Position numbers and translations under genes: made by a program. Source: Meloidogyne chitwoodi (lineage: Eukaryota > Nematoda > Chromadorea > Rhabditida > Meloidogynidae). Taken from it: a stretch of 64,000 nucleotides of DNA. The notes under the pieces were generated by a model. That model was given only the letters and a program-made list of their open reading frames with translations, made no database searches and had not been told where the DNA came from. This document shows, one piece after another, positions 38,750 to 59,222 of the stretch. The DNA is taken from NCBI GenBank assembly GCA_015183035.1, contig JACZZP010000006.1, forward strand, positions 1,116,001-1,180,000, read 5' to 3'. Numbering within the stretch: the first letter of the stretch is position 1; every line of letters starts with the position of its first letter.

Positions 38750-39094
38750 GAATTATTTTCTTTATTTTAAATCCAATTTTATTTTTTTTGTTGATTTAAC
38801 AATTAATAAAAATCCAATCTTTCATTAAAAATTCCCTTAAAATACTCAAAAAGTCACTTCAGTGCAGTAATTATTTTGTTGAGTGCCTTTCGCACTCAAA
38901 CGTCGTAATTAAAAAGGAACGGCTTACTGCCTGCTGTCTTTCATTTTTAACCACTCTATTTTTCAGAGGCAAATGTCCCGGAAAATCCGCCGTGTGCAGG
39001 CTCTTTTTCTTTACTTCTTTGACTTTTGCATGGAGGAAAGAAAAAATTAATAAAATAAAAATTTATTCTTATTTTAATTTGCCTCTGTGTAAGT

Positions 39095-39165
39095 GCGCTT
39101 GTGGTTGGGTGGTTAGTGGTGTGGTCTACTTCGATAAGAAATGGTTTCGATTCTTATTGATGGAT
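39095..39165 (+). repeat. tRNA-like A/B-box sequence, possible SINE head
   Basis: TGGGTGGTTAGTGGTGTGG (from about 39105) resembles an internal pol III A box. GGTTTCGATTC at 39143-39153 resembles a B box with one extra base. The spacing is tRNA-like, but no cloverleaf with a paired acceptor stem is evident. Probably a decayed tRNA-derived SINE inside the hAT-like element. Confidence 0.3.
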
Positions 39166-39752
39166 AAAGAATTTGTGTACATTAATTACCGTTGGACTTT
39201 ATTTTTCGCTCGTTTTTCAATTTTTAAATAAATTAAAAGTCCTAAATTTTCGCCTGTGGTGTTAAAAAAGGTGAATTTTTGGCAACTAAGGTGGAATAAT
39301 TTTTAAAAATTTTTCGCCCGCGGCGCAGAATTTTTTTGTAAGAGATTTAACAAGTTTAAAAATTTTTTGTCTTATGTGATAAAAAGGTAAATTTTTTAGC
39401 AGCTGAAGTGCAAAATTTTTCAAAAAATTTCGCCTGCGGCGCAAAAAAAATGGAATTTTTGGCAATAATAAAATTAAAATTTTTCGCCTTCTATACTAAA
39501 ACTATAAAAAATTTATGTAAATCTACCCGACCCGACACTTAAGCTCAACTCGGAGCACCCTGGTACATAAAAAAATTTTTAATAAAAAATCCCGCAATCC
39601 CGCGCGGGATCCTGCATTAAAAAATTGCGGGATTTTGCGGATGCGGGATTTTTGCTGAATTAGTCCCGCAAATCCCGTCCCGCATCAATTTTTAAAAAAA
39701 ATCCCGCATGCGGGATCCCGCAAATGCGATTTTGCCGACCTCTAATAAATAT

Positions 39753-40347
39753 ATAAAAAGTTCAAAATAAAACCAATTAGGTGCAACGACACTGGCTCAG
39801 TAGATAAATTGCATAGAGGACAATTGCACATTGAAGGTGGTTTATTTTGATTCCTCAAAAAATTGTAAAGCAAGAATTAGTAAAGAAAAATTGGTAAATG
39901 AGCCAAAATTAGACAAATCGTATAGGTCAAAATCTGCTTAAGTGTTTCAGAAGGCCTTGGAACTCAAAAAAGGTTAAGGGAGATTTTTCCAAAAACATTC
40001 CCTGCTGTTCTAACCATCCTCACATGCAATTTATTACCAATGGGGAATGGGTTGAGAAGGAACAAATCTGTGGACGAATATATTGGTGACCGATGTGGGA
40101 AGAATACCGGTCGGAATTTAATGGATTCTGAGTCCCAAATCCCATCTTCTAAAAAGAATCCCGAATCGGGATTCCGGAAGTGCGTTTTGTCGTTCTCTAA
40201 ATGTAATTTATTAAATAAAAATAATTAACAGTATATTCGACTTAATTAACCGAAACCTTTATTTAATTATAAAAATAAAAATCTAACAAATTAATCTTGA
40301 GCAGCAATAATTATAATAAAATGTATTAATTTAAAGATGTCTAATTC
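39753..40347. other. 3' flank of the sodium-leak channel gene with repeat debris
   Basis: Holds a second weak tRNA-like pair (TGGCTCAGTAGATAA at about 39793 and TTTTGATTCC near 39847) and a 19-base palindrome, GAATCCCGAATCGGGATTC (40156-40174). The rest shows no gene; the open frame at 40040-40228 has no recognisable content. Confidence 0.35.
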
Positions 40348-49305
<8,958 letters not shown>

Positions 49306-52300
49306 TTTTAAATAAATAAAAGATTAAAAAAGAAGAACTTTTTTAATAAAAAAAATAATAATTATTTAATAAATAATAAATAAATAAATAAAAACATTTA
49401 CAAATAATGTAAATGATGAAAAATGAGTTCAAATAAATAAAATAAGATAGATTAAATGTCATGTGGGAATATTATATTTATTTTTAACCTTTGCAATTAT
49501 GTAAATTAGATAATTTTTAATTTAAATAAAAATAACTTTAATTATTTTTAAATTAAAAAATAAAACATTTTTCTTTAAATAAAGCTCAAATTTTGTTTAC
49601 AAAATCAAAAAAAAATTAATTTTTGAATTGAATGAAAATATATAATAAATATTTATCTTTTTGACCAAATTAGTATTTGAATTTTTTTCAAAAAGCAGCT
49701 TCTGAAAAAATGACGCTCTAGGGATTTTATTTAAATAAAAGTTTGTAATTTATATATTCTTTTGCCTTTTATTTATATTTTTGTATATTATTTCTAAGTT
49801 TTTTTTGGGGGTTTTTCTTTCATTTCCGGTTTATTTCTTTGAGAAAAGTTTATAAATTTTCTTTTATATTTTCCTTTAAATTTTTTTTGCATTTTTATTA
49901 AAAATCATAAAAAATTAATGAAAATAAGTAAAATTATTTTTAAAAAATTTTAAATAAAATAATAATATTATTCTTTTAAGGGATTAATTTGCAAAAATCT
50001 TTCATCACTTTAAGTCAAATAAATAAATAAAAGGAAGGAAGTAAAAATGGAAATAAAAAAACAGGAAATTTCCTAAAATTGTCGAGCGATTGGAGTATAG
50101 GGAATTAAATGAAATAAATAAATAAAAATAAAACGGAAGAAGAGCAAAAGAAGAATAAAAAAAGCTTTGAACTAACCCCATAAAGCACTCTTAAATTGGA
50201 CAAAAGCTGAATCTGGCAGCAAAAAAGAGGAAAAAAGTAAAAAATACTACATATGTATATATTTATTTATTTTAACTATTTAAATAAAATTGTGGGTAAC
50301 CAGCTGGGAACAATTTAGATTTTAATAAAAAGAAAACAAATAAATTGAAAAATATAAAATATAGAGAGAAGATTAATTTAATTTAAATTTATTTAAAAAA
50401 TTAATTTAATTTATTAGGCTTTTTGACAAATTAAAGTAATTAATTTTTAATTAATTAATAAATGTATAAGTTAATATATTATACTAATAATCCTCGAATA
50501 TTTGAATCTAATTGTGATGTATCTCTTTTACCTTTTTTTTTAATTTTTTGAAAAATTTTACCTTTTATTATTGTTAAAAATATTTAGTAGTTAATTTTAA
50601 AAAAGATTAAAATAAAAATATTTTATTTTATAGTTAAAATGGCAAAAGGCCAACATTTTATAATATTTTAAAAAATATTAAATTTAATTATATATCTTTT
50701 TTAAATTTTCAGGCATTTGCTCTCCCGTAAAATTATTTAAATATATTTATATATGCCTAAAAAAAGTAAAGAAAATACTAACAAACAGATTTTAGCGAAG
50801 CGCGCAAAATTAAATTATTTGGCCAATGTGCTTTGAAATTAAAGAATATATTTATATATGTATGAGAGCAGAAAATAAAAGAAAAAACTTTTTTTAAATT
50901 ATTTTATATTAAAAAGGCATTATTTTAATATTTAAATAAATATTTTCTTAAATAACCAAAAAAATTTAAAAATATAAAACTGTGATATTTTTAAAAACAA
51001 ATCATAAAGCAATTTAATTTTTAAGGAATAAAAACGGAGAAAATAAAACATACCAAATCCTCTATATATAAAATATCTCTAGGGATTGTAAATATTTTTT
51101 TGACTTTTACATAATTTTTTATATTTTTATGATACAAATTAGGAGAAAAAAATTAAAAAGAAATTAAATTTAAATATATTATTTATAAATTAAATGAACT
51201 AAAAACAATAAGAAAAGTATTTTTTATTTGTAATAATATTTGCTTATAATATTTTTTGTTTTTTTAAATTTAATTTTCAATTTTATTTAAAAATATTTTA
51301 TTTTTTTTAATAAAAACTAACCTCTTATAAATTTCCATTGTTATATAATATTGAGGACAAAATCAATGAACAATAAAAGAGTTTTTAGAAATAATTTTTT
51401 GGGAGAATTTTTTTTAAAGAAAAGTAAAAAAAAAGATTAAGAAAAGTGAATTATATTTAAAAAGAAAATATATTTAAATAATAGTTAAATATATGTAAAT
51501 TGAAAAAATAACAAAAATTGGAGAGTTTATTTTTGGGTCATTTTAAATATTATTAAATTTTTTAAATTTAATAAAATTTTGAAAAAAATTTAAATTTTAA
51601 TATAATCTACATGAGAAACATTTTTTAATTTAATTTTAATATTATTGGGATAGAAAAATCAAAAAATAATAAAATTTACCTATTTAATTTAAGACAAATG
51701 AGTACTTATTATTAAGTGTTTTGAGTAACTATTAATCATTATTTTTAAAAGGATTTACTATTTCCAATGTTTTTTTTTAATTTTAGAAATATCTATTATA
51801 TATTAATAAAGAAAATTTAAAAAATAATGAAATTATACTATTTAATAATTAAAAAAAAATAATAAAAAATATGTATAATAATTATAAATATAAGTTAACT
51901 ATTTAAATAAAATATATTAAAAATAATTAGATTTAATAAAATTATTATTTATGCCAAAATAATGTGTGGCAAAATGCCCTAGGTATTAAAAATGCAAAAA
52001 ACTCAGCTGTCATATTTTTAATAATAATAATAGTCTTTTTTAGAAAATTAAACGCGCAAATTATTTTGGAAAAACAATACCACAGGCATTTTATTGAATG
52101 AATAAAGAAGCTTGGTTTTTTTATTTTTAATGAAAAATTATAATTATTATATATTTTTTTATTTTGTTTTTAGTTAGTATATATTTTAATTAATATTTTT
52201 TTTTTTCAGATGCGCACATCAATAAACAAAAATAAATAAATATTATATAAAAATAAAATTAAAAAAAAATTAAAAAGAAAAAAACTTTCAGTAAATAAAC

Positions 52301-52369
52301 CACCCGTCAATAACATAAAAAATAATATAAAAGTCTAAATTTAATTAATAAAATAATTTAAATACAAAC
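49306..52369. other. 5' region or intron of the sodium-leak channel gene
   Basis: AT-rich. It separates the downstream first exon (MGRKSF..., 49107-49305) from the upstream coding exons at 52370-52690. If the upstream exons are used this is intronic; if not, it is promoter. No other coding sequence is supportable. Confidence 0.45.
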
Positions 52370-52690
52370 TAAGTAATCGTGTAGATGTACTCCCTTCTGC
52401 ATTATTGTTATTATTTGTCCATGTTGCCTTATAAATTATTTAATTTATTTTAAAATTAATTTAAATATTTTTATTATTTTTTTAAATTTCAAATAAAATT
52501 ATTTTCTATTTTTATATTTTTTAAATTTAAAAAATAATAATAATTAATAATCTAAATAAACTCTATTAATTATTTGTTTTCTTCTTCTACGTTGTGCTGC
52601 CATTACAGAAAGGCTGCCAGCACTTCTACGGCGTTCTTTTTTATATTCTTCTTTACGATTATTAAAATTTGGAATAAATGGAAAAAACAT
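52370..52690 (-). CDS. Alternative upstream 5' exons, probably of the sodium-leak channel gene
   Basis: Exon 52562-52690 encodes 43 residues, MFFPFIPNFNNRKEEYKKER to RRRRKQIINR. After an intron, exon 52370-52427 encodes ATWTNNNNNAEGSTSTRLL and ends in phase 1 at a GTTTGT donor. The first exon of the annotated channel start (49107-49305) also ends in phase 1, and the shared exon beginning at 48849 (TT GCA AAG GCT...) accepts either. The two sets would then be alternative N-termini of one channel, one of them arginine-rich. The alternative is a separate small gene whose 3' exon I could not find. Confidence 0.5.
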
Positions 52691-53577
52691 TTTTAAAATA
52701 ATTTTTTATTCTGAAATTTTTTTAAAATTAAAATTTATAAAAGTATATATTTAAATAAAAATAAATAAATAAATATTAAGAAAAAAATAATAAAAGTGTG
52801 ATGATAATAGCACTTAAATAGGTGAAAACAAAAATAAATAAAATAATAGCTATATTATGTTTGTGGGAAAATTATTGAATATAACGTAGTAAAACAAACA
52901 AAAATAGCTAAAACAAACAAAATAATTGAAACATTTTTAATATTTAAATTATTATATTTAAACAAAGATTATTATTATAAAATTGAATTAAAAATTAAAT
53001 TTATTTTAATATTTAATTAAATTAAAAAAGATATATTTATTTATTTTTAATTAATATTTAAGGTAAATAAAAAATTAATCTTGAAGAGAAATGACCTCTA
53101 AATTGTTTTAAATTATTAAAATGGACAATCATTTATTCAATTTAAAAAAAAAATATTAAATAAATCTAAATTATATTTTATTATTATTATATGTTTGTAA
53201 AAATAAAAACTCTTCAATGATAGTAAATATTTTATTTATTTTTTTTAAAGGGTGGAAATAGTGTTTTTCTTTTCTTTTTTATAAAGTGTATATATTGGTG
53301 CTTAGAGTGGATGTCCTTTTTTCTTATAAATAAAAATGAAGATTCTTAGGCATTCTCGAGGGAATGTTTAGACCATTCAAAGTCTCTGAATTTGGATAAT
53401 ATTGAAATAAATAAAATAAACTGAAAAGTGGAAAGAAATTGAGATGAAATTAAAACTTTATTTATTTCTTTATTTAAGTAATTGAACTAATATTATTTTA
53501 AAAAATTAATTTTGATTTATTTAATTTTAAATACAATATATAATATATTTTATTCGAGTCTTTTGTTCTTATTATAT

Positions 53578-53720
53578 AAGATACAGGCCCCCAAAAATCA
53601 AAAACCCATATTTCCTATGGTTTTTCAATATTCAGGGGCCTGTATCTTGGCCCGAATTTGTGACTGTTGGCTAATTTTATTCTCATTCGACTCAGCTCGA
53701 CGAGCTCTTTCGAATGACAT
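53578..53720. repeat. Palindromic repeat followed by the dispersed GAGCTCTTTCGAATGA motif
   Basis: AAGATACAGGCCCC (53578-53591) is exactly inverted at 53635-53648, and between them AAAAACCCATA faces TATGGTTTTT, giving a two-tier cruciform. At 53682-53720 follows CTCATTCGACTCAGCTCGAC plus GAGCTCTTTCGAATGA, a copy of the motif found in the transposon nest and in the 60-63 kb satellites. Not coding. Confidence 0.6.
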
Positions 53721-54133
53721 CAATGTTATCCAGGTCTGAGCTGGGCAATGACGAAAGGTATTGACGAATGGTTCGGGAACTATATAAGTACTTATATCTA
53801 AAAAAATCTCATAATTATAAAGGAATTAAAATTGTTTATATAAATTCTGTTAAATTATTATAGTTTGTATTTAAGGATTTAAAGTAAAATAAGTTTATTT
53901 GAAACTAAAAATAAATTGCCAGTTTATTTTTTTGAAATAACAAAAATATTTTGGTCAAGTTAAAAAAAAACTTTTATATTAAAAAGATGCTTGGTGATGC
54001 GTTTAAAATTACTTTAAAGAGTCAGCTTTCACATAAGTACCATTAAATATATTTAATGTTTTAGAGAAAGTGAATATTCAATAAAATTAGTTTATATATT
54101 AAGTAAGGAAATAAATTAATTATTTAAAAATTT

Positions 54134-54190
54134 AGAGCCCGGCTTGGTCGGTTTTCAACCGAAAAAACCGACCAACACGTTTGTCCTATT
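54134..54190. mobile_element. Truncated copy of the AGAGCCCGG foldback family
   Basis: Starts AGAGCCCGGCTTGGTCGG and contains CCGACCAACACGTTT, matching the reverse complement of the element at 15598-15688 at both its start and its middle. Relative to that copy the central part is shortened and the terminal CGTGCTCT is missing. A further 16-base fragment (AGAGCCAGGGCTCGGC) occurs at 57021-57036. Confidence 0.5.
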
Positions 54191-54513
54191 TTTATTATTT
54201 TTTAATTAAATAAAATTTTGAATATTTTTAAAATAAAAAATAATAATTATTTAGAATTTTTTAGGATTACCTAAATAGACCAGTCATGGATAGAATAATA
54301 TAATTGACATTTCCAAACTCTAATAATTAGGATATAAACAATTAAATCATTTATTAAATATAATAATTACATAATATTATAAAAAGGAGAATTTATCATC
54401 ATATTCAATCAAAAATTGAAAAAAAAGAGGAGACAAAAAAAGAGGATAATTTCAGAAAAATAAAATAAAATTTATTTTATATTTTCTTTTTAAATTTCAT
54501 AACATTCATTTAT

Positions 54514-55023
54514 TTATTTAATTAAATTTCCGGATCGTTTAATGAGAAAATCATTACCTCCTAATGAATCCTGTTTAAATACAAATAATTTTTAAATATT
54601 ATTTTTTAATTAATTAAATTTAAAAAAAATATATTTTATTAATTTACCAAAATAATTCTTTCTCTTTTTCCAACTTCAGCCATTCGCTTGTTTTGATGCC
54701 ATCTTTGAGGGACAAAATTAATTTTATTATCCAATAAAATATCAGATGGTAATAATACCCATTTCTTTAATAAAAATTATTATTTATTTTTAATAATTTT
54801 ATATAAGTTTAAAATAAATATTAAATTTAAGACCTAAATTATTTTAATATTTATTTTAAATTAATTTTTAATTGCTCACATTTTGTATATTTGGGTGAAT
54901 GAGTGAATTTACTTTACAACAATTTTCCATTGTTATTGTAAAAAATAATAAAGAAAATAAAAATATTAAATTATTAACAATATTTAATTTGTTTGGATTA
55001 TAAAAAATTATAGATGAATACAT
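54514..55023 (-). CDS. Small secreted protein, candidate neuropeptide-like precursor
   Basis: Three exons in phase 0 (54880-55023, 54648-54764 and about 54514-54570) encode 105 residues. A TTTTTAG acceptor lies just upstream of the ATG, suiting trans-splicing. The N-terminus is hydrophobic (NLIFLFSLLFFTITM) and could be a signal sequence, though it starts about 18 residues in. The C-terminal half contains basic cleavage-like sites: HQNKR, MAEVGKR, then RERIILDSLGGNDFLIKR and SGNLIK. GKR after MAEV would give an amidated peptide, and LDSLGG...F is faintly like nematode orcokinin-type NLP peptides. No family is recognised with certainty; a plain secreted protein is also possible. Confidence 0.5.
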
Positions 55024-56257
55024 TTTAATATGTAGCCCTAAAAATAAAAAATTATAATAATAATTAATGAAATTTAAAAATAGAATCCTAATTAAAACAA
55101 AATAATTTAAATGTTGTTTTATCAAAAATAAATTGCAAAATTATAGCAAAATTTTAAAAAACGTAAAGATTAATTTATTATTTTTAAAATAAATTTAGAA
55201 AACAATTTCTATTGAATTAAAAATTTTAACAAGAATTCTATTTTGCTAAAAAAATAAAAAAATATATCTTTAATTCATTTTTAAAATTTGGTCACTAGCT
55301 AAGCCGTCAAAAATAAATTTAATTAAATATATATTTTAGAAAAAATCCCTCTAGGCCAACAAAATTTTTTAATAGGGTTAAATTAAAATAAAACCAAAGT
55401 GTTATAAATAAATAAAAATAATGATGAGAGTTTTTGAGAAAATTTATACGATTTTTTTAATTCTATTTTTTAGTGTTATTCGTTTTATTCTCTTTATTTA
55501 ATTAGTATTTTTTTAATTTACAATAATAAATTTTTTATTGACAAAAAAATAACAAATTTGATCAAAAAAAACTTTAAAAACTAATTATATATTATTATAT
55601 CTTTTTAATAAAATTTTGGGTAAATAAAGGAAAAAATTTTTTATTATAAAAGTTTATAAAAAGTAGAGAAGTTTAAGTTAGCAATCTAAGAATTTATTTA
55701 AATAATAAAAATTTTTTGGATGTTAAATATAATTAAACTTCTAAATTCGTTTAATTAAACAATTTTTTATAATATTAATTTGTTATTAATTAAAGAAAAA
55801 ACATTTTTTCTATAAAAATAAGTTTTAAATTTTTTAGAAAATAATTATTTCCTAAAATAGTGCTCTCGGGGCTACGGTAATTTAAAAAAAAGTTAAACTA
55901 TTTTATTAAAAAAGAATAAAAAGAATAAAAATTTTATATTTATAACACAATGAATCAAAATAAAATATGCAAGGAATTAATAATTAATAAATTCTAATAA
56001 TTTTATTTATTTTTATATATCAAGTTTATAATGATGAATTATGTAATATTTGTTTAAATTAATTAATATATAATTAAGTAAAAAACTTTTTTACGCAAAT
56101 TTTGCCTAAATAAAATTATAAAATGAATTTTTTAAGTTATTCCGAATTTTTTATATAATAAATTTAATAAAAAAATGATTTATTCGTTTATTCTATTAAT
56201 TATTTAAAAAGAGTTAATTAAATTGAAATTTTTAAAAATATATTCTAAATTATTATT
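55024..56257. other. AT-rich intergenic region
   Basis: No coding sequence, RNA gene or repeat with support. It is the upstream region of the small secreted protein and the 3' flank of the Srt-type receptor gene. Confidence 0.4.
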
Positions 56258-57999
56258 TTAGCCAATAAATCCACCAAATGTTGAAACTCTGTTCTGAGAC
56301 TTTTTAAATCGAAAATAAATTTTCTTAAAAAGAGTTTTTGTGTCTGTTCGAACTGTTTTATTTAAAATTAAATAAATAACTGGAGGAAAACCTGTAATTG
56401 TACATAATTATAAATTTTTCTTTTTATTTAAACATAATAAATTACTAAATAAAACAAGTAAATTAACCTACCATGAATATTCACCCTAAAAAATAAAAGA
56501 TAAATTAAAATATAAAAATAATAATTTTCAAGTAATTACCAAGAAAAATGTGCAATCATTAAAGACAAAATGCTGTTAACTTCATAAAGCATATTATAAG
56601 AATAGGTAATTCCAGTAAAAGTATTAAACATTGAAATAATAAATACTTGAATAAAAACCTTTAAAAAATATTAAATAATTTAAATAAATTTATTAAACCA
56701 TTTTTTCTTCTTTTGTCACACGGTCGGATAATTCTCTAGATTTAAAGAAAAAACAAATAATAAATGAACCATAAATTATTGGTGATCCTACAGCTAATAT
56801 TGTATTATGTATTGTAAGTTCAAATAAATTATCTCCAAACTGAATAAAATTTTATAATTATTTTTAAACAAATACTGTCTTATCAAATATTATAATTTTA
56901 ATTATTTTTTTACTAATCTAAGTTAATATCCATCAATATCTTTTAAACTTTCTTATGTATGATTCCACCCCATTTATAAATATGCAAGTGAATAAATATA
57001 ATTTTGTTTTAATTATCCTAAGAGCCAGGGCTCGGCTTTTTAAATAATAATATTTATTTATTTTAAAAAGATAATAATAATTTAACTAAACAATTTCAGA
57101 TCTAAAAGGTTTATATCCATTTAATGGATCAAATAAAACTGCAAATGTTATTCCGTTAAAAATATAAGGATGACGAAATAAAAGCCAATAAAGTCCATAT
57201 AAATTACAAAAAATAATCCAAATATAAACACGATAACCATGAAAAAGTATTTTTGCAATATTTGGAAATGTCATTTCAATACATCGATTTATTCCCAAAA
57301 TCTTAAATTAATAAATATTTTAAATGTTTTATATTATAAAAACCAAATCAGCCAAAGGTTCAGCAGCCCAAAAAACTGAAAAATTAATTTTTTTAAATTA
57401 ATTTTTTAATATTTTAGGTAAAAAATAAGGTGCTAAAATATTTGCTAAGTTCGAGTTTATAAATTAAAAGCTGATATACCTATTATTTTTTAGAGCTATT
57501 ATTTATTTTATTGTAATTAAAGAAGAATCAGATAAAGACTTAAAATTGTTTAAATATTAAATAAAATGTTTTTTTTTATTTTTTATGGTGATAACTTAGT
57601 TAGACTCACATAAAATTGTACAACCAGCAAAATAAGTAAAAATAGGTGAAGAACAATATACAACACCATTTAAACTTAAAATTCCTTGAGCAAATGTAGG
57701 TACCCAAAGTATTCCAATATCCAATATTGAAAGATAAATTAAAATAATATAACATGGATTTTTTGATTTATTTTTCCAAAAAGAATAAATACAAGGAAAA
57801 TATAAAGGCTAAAAAATTTAATTAAAAATATATAATTTATTTATAATAAAATAATTACATAATAAATAAATCCAAGTATTATACAAATAATTGCAGCTAT
57901 TGGATATTGTCTTTTTTCAATTGGTATATCATCAACATTAATTCCTGTACAATTATAAATTTTATCAAATTCTTTGTGATTCCATAATATAAACTCCAT
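56258..57999 (-). CDS. Serpentine receptor class T (Srt) GPCR
   Basis: Spliced minus-strand gene starting at 57999 (MEFILWNHKEFDKIYNCTGI) and ending at 56258 (RVSTFGGFIG). The N-terminal segment has an N-glycosylation site (NCT) and the IPIEKRQYP stretch seen before TM1 in Srt receptors. Membrane segments follow: IAAIICIILGFIYY, CYIILIYLSILDIGIL, FFWAAEPLADLILGINRCIE (the NRCIE motif stands where rhodopsin-like receptors have DRY), YIWIIFCNLYGLYWLLF, TILAVGSPIIYGSFIICFFF, VFIQVFIISMFNTFTGITYS and a last segment near PPVIYLILNKTVRTD. Srt is one of the nematode chemoreceptor families, so a sensory-neuron chemoreceptor is likely; the ligand is unknown. All introns are short except one near 57400-57590 and one near 56850-57070. 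Confidence 0.88.
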
Positions 58000-58328
58000 T
58001 TTAAAAATTAGATCTCTTAATTTTGGATTTTATTTTAAAAAATTAATATTTTTAAGGGTAAAATAATTAAATAGTTCCTTTTATACGGTATAAATAATTT
58101 CCTGGAATTAGATATATTTAAAATTTTTGTAAATGTGAAGTATTCGTTTGATAGTAAACATAAATGTCTGTTGTAATCATAAATAATCTAAAAAAGTGTC
58201 GAGACTGGAAAAAATTAAGGTAAATAATGTCATTATTTTATTTATAATGAATAGTCTAGGGAAAACTTAAATTATTGTCTAAATTATTATTAAAAATAAT
58301 TTTTTAAATTATAATAGAAATATAGTGT
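58000..58328. other. Upstream flank of the Srt gene
   Basis: AT-rich presumed promoter region; nothing specific seen before the repeat at 58329. Confidence 0.4.
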
Positions 58329-58490
58329 TAACTAGTGGAAGCGTGCTCTACTCAGTAGTGCAGTACATGGGATGTAAGAATAGCATAATGTATTAAAAAT
58401 TTGGAAAGTTAAAAAAAATTTTGGGTAAAAAATATTTTTGTGTGTTAAAAAGCCCTGTCGGGCTTTGGGGCGCGCTTCGCGCGCTGCTAG
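58329..58490. mobile_element. Short Helitron-like repeat, copy 1
   Basis: Begins TAACTAGTGGAAGCGTGCTC and ends with two GC-rich hairpins, AGCCCTGTCGGGCT and GCGCGCTTCGCGCGC, then TGCTAG. On the minus strand it would start TCTAGCAGC and end with a small hairpin (CTAC-TGA-GTAG), 12 bases, CTAG and a flanking T, as Helitron 3' ends do. A second copy lies at 61501-61680. It could instead be a tRNA-derived SINE (A-box-like CTCAGTAGTGCAG). Confidence 0.5.
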
Positions 58491-58627
58491 AAGTTTTAAA
58501 TATTCTTGTTAAATGTGCGGAGGTCCCAATGTTTGTTAAACCTCGGGCCTTCGGCCCTCGCACCTTCATAATAGTCGATTTCCCATTATCCCCACGAAAT
58601 CACGCCTTTTTTAAATTTATTTGGCCA

Positions 58628-59222
58628 TTTCAGTGCCACACTCAACTCTGGCACCAAAATGACCATGCCCATTGAATTCCCCATACTCGATTACATATTA
58701 TTCCCTCAAATCCCGTATTATTATAAAATATTTTTTATTAGGCTGTTTCATTGCGACACCCAACTCTGGCACAAAATGACCATGCCCATTGAATTCCTCA
58801 TACTCGATTACCCATTGTCCCTATGTTTTATCATTGCAGATGGTTGTCACCTCACCTGTAAATCATCATTAAATAGCAAATTAGTTACCTCGGGCATTTG
58901 AACGCCGCACTGAACGTGGGTCTCCTATCAGAAAACTGACTGGTCATTTTTTAGATTATTCTTTTCTGATTCTACCTTCAAGATTTGATGGAATTTGGTT
59001 CAACCTTTCTCGAGTAGTGACACTTTGCCTGTAAAGTTTATTTGACATTATATTTTCTGTGTTACTCTTACCTGTAAATCATCATTAAATGGCCAAATTA
59101 GTTACATCGGACTTTTGAACGCCCACTGAACGTTGGTCCCCTATAAGAAAACTGTGGTCATTTTTTAGATTATTCTTTCCTGATTCTACCTTCAAGCTTT
59201 GATGCAATTTGGTTTAACCTCC
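58628..59222. repeat. Two adjacent tandem repeat pairs
   Basis: 58628-58820 holds two units about 117 bp apart, each with CAACTCTGGCAC, then AAAATGACCATGCCCATTGA and CATACTCGATTAC. 58866-59222 holds two units about 214 bp apart, each with AAATTAGTTAC, TTTTTAGATTATTCTTT and CTGATTCTACCTTCAAG. Single units of the first type recur at about 59665, 60785, 60902 and 61017. Apparent open frames here are chance. Confidence 0.65.

Larger units (their letters stand above)
36139..38994 (+). mobile_element. Transib/RAG1-like DNA transposon, 2.86 kb, complete ends
   Basis: Perfect 23-bp inverted ends (36139-36161 and 38972-38994) begin 5'-CACGGCGGATTTTCC. Identical 6-bp copies TGCAGG flank them (36133-36138 and 38995-39000). 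Ends starting CAC are shared by Transib elements, RAG recombination signals and the CACTA/Chapaev group; Transib usually duplicates 5 bp, here 6 are seen. Inside, on the plus strand, lie a TQT-repeat frame (36465-37032) and a transposase (37085-38749). Both ends and the duplication are intact, so the insertion is fairly young even though the transposase is broken. Confidence 0.85.
34005..39744. mobile_element. hAT-like element, 5.7 kb, 8-bp target duplication, carrying nested insertions
   Basis: Inverted ends TAGAGGTCGGC (34005-34015 and, reversed, 39734-39744) are flanked by identical 8-bp copies ATAAATAT (33997-34004 and 39745-39752). An 8-bp duplication with short TAGAGG-type ends is typical of hAT transposons. 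Both subterminal regions (34016-34190 and 39590-39733) are dense in GCGGGAT/ATCCCGC repeats and share a block (CCCGCATCAATTTTTAAAAA) in the same orientation. Such subterminal motifs are usually transposase-binding sites in hAT elements. No hAT transposase frame is visible, so this is a non-autonomous or gutted copy. Two other elements lie inside it, at 34333-35565 and 36139-38994. Confidence 0.75.
52691..54513. other. Intergenic region with short inverted repeats
   Basis: AT-rich, holding the palindromic repeat 53578-53720 and the small foldback element 54134-54190, both listed separately. No gene is supportable; the open frame 53512-53739 only reads across the palindrome. Confidence 0.45.

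Noticed and set aside
40040..40228. Plus-strand frame MGNGLRRNKSVDEYIG
   Set aside because: No domain, no splice partners, and it crosses a palindrome; likely repeat debris.
58421..58901. Two plus-strand frames over the 58.4-58.9 kb repeats
   Set aside because: They run through repeat units and the hairpin element; no known domain.
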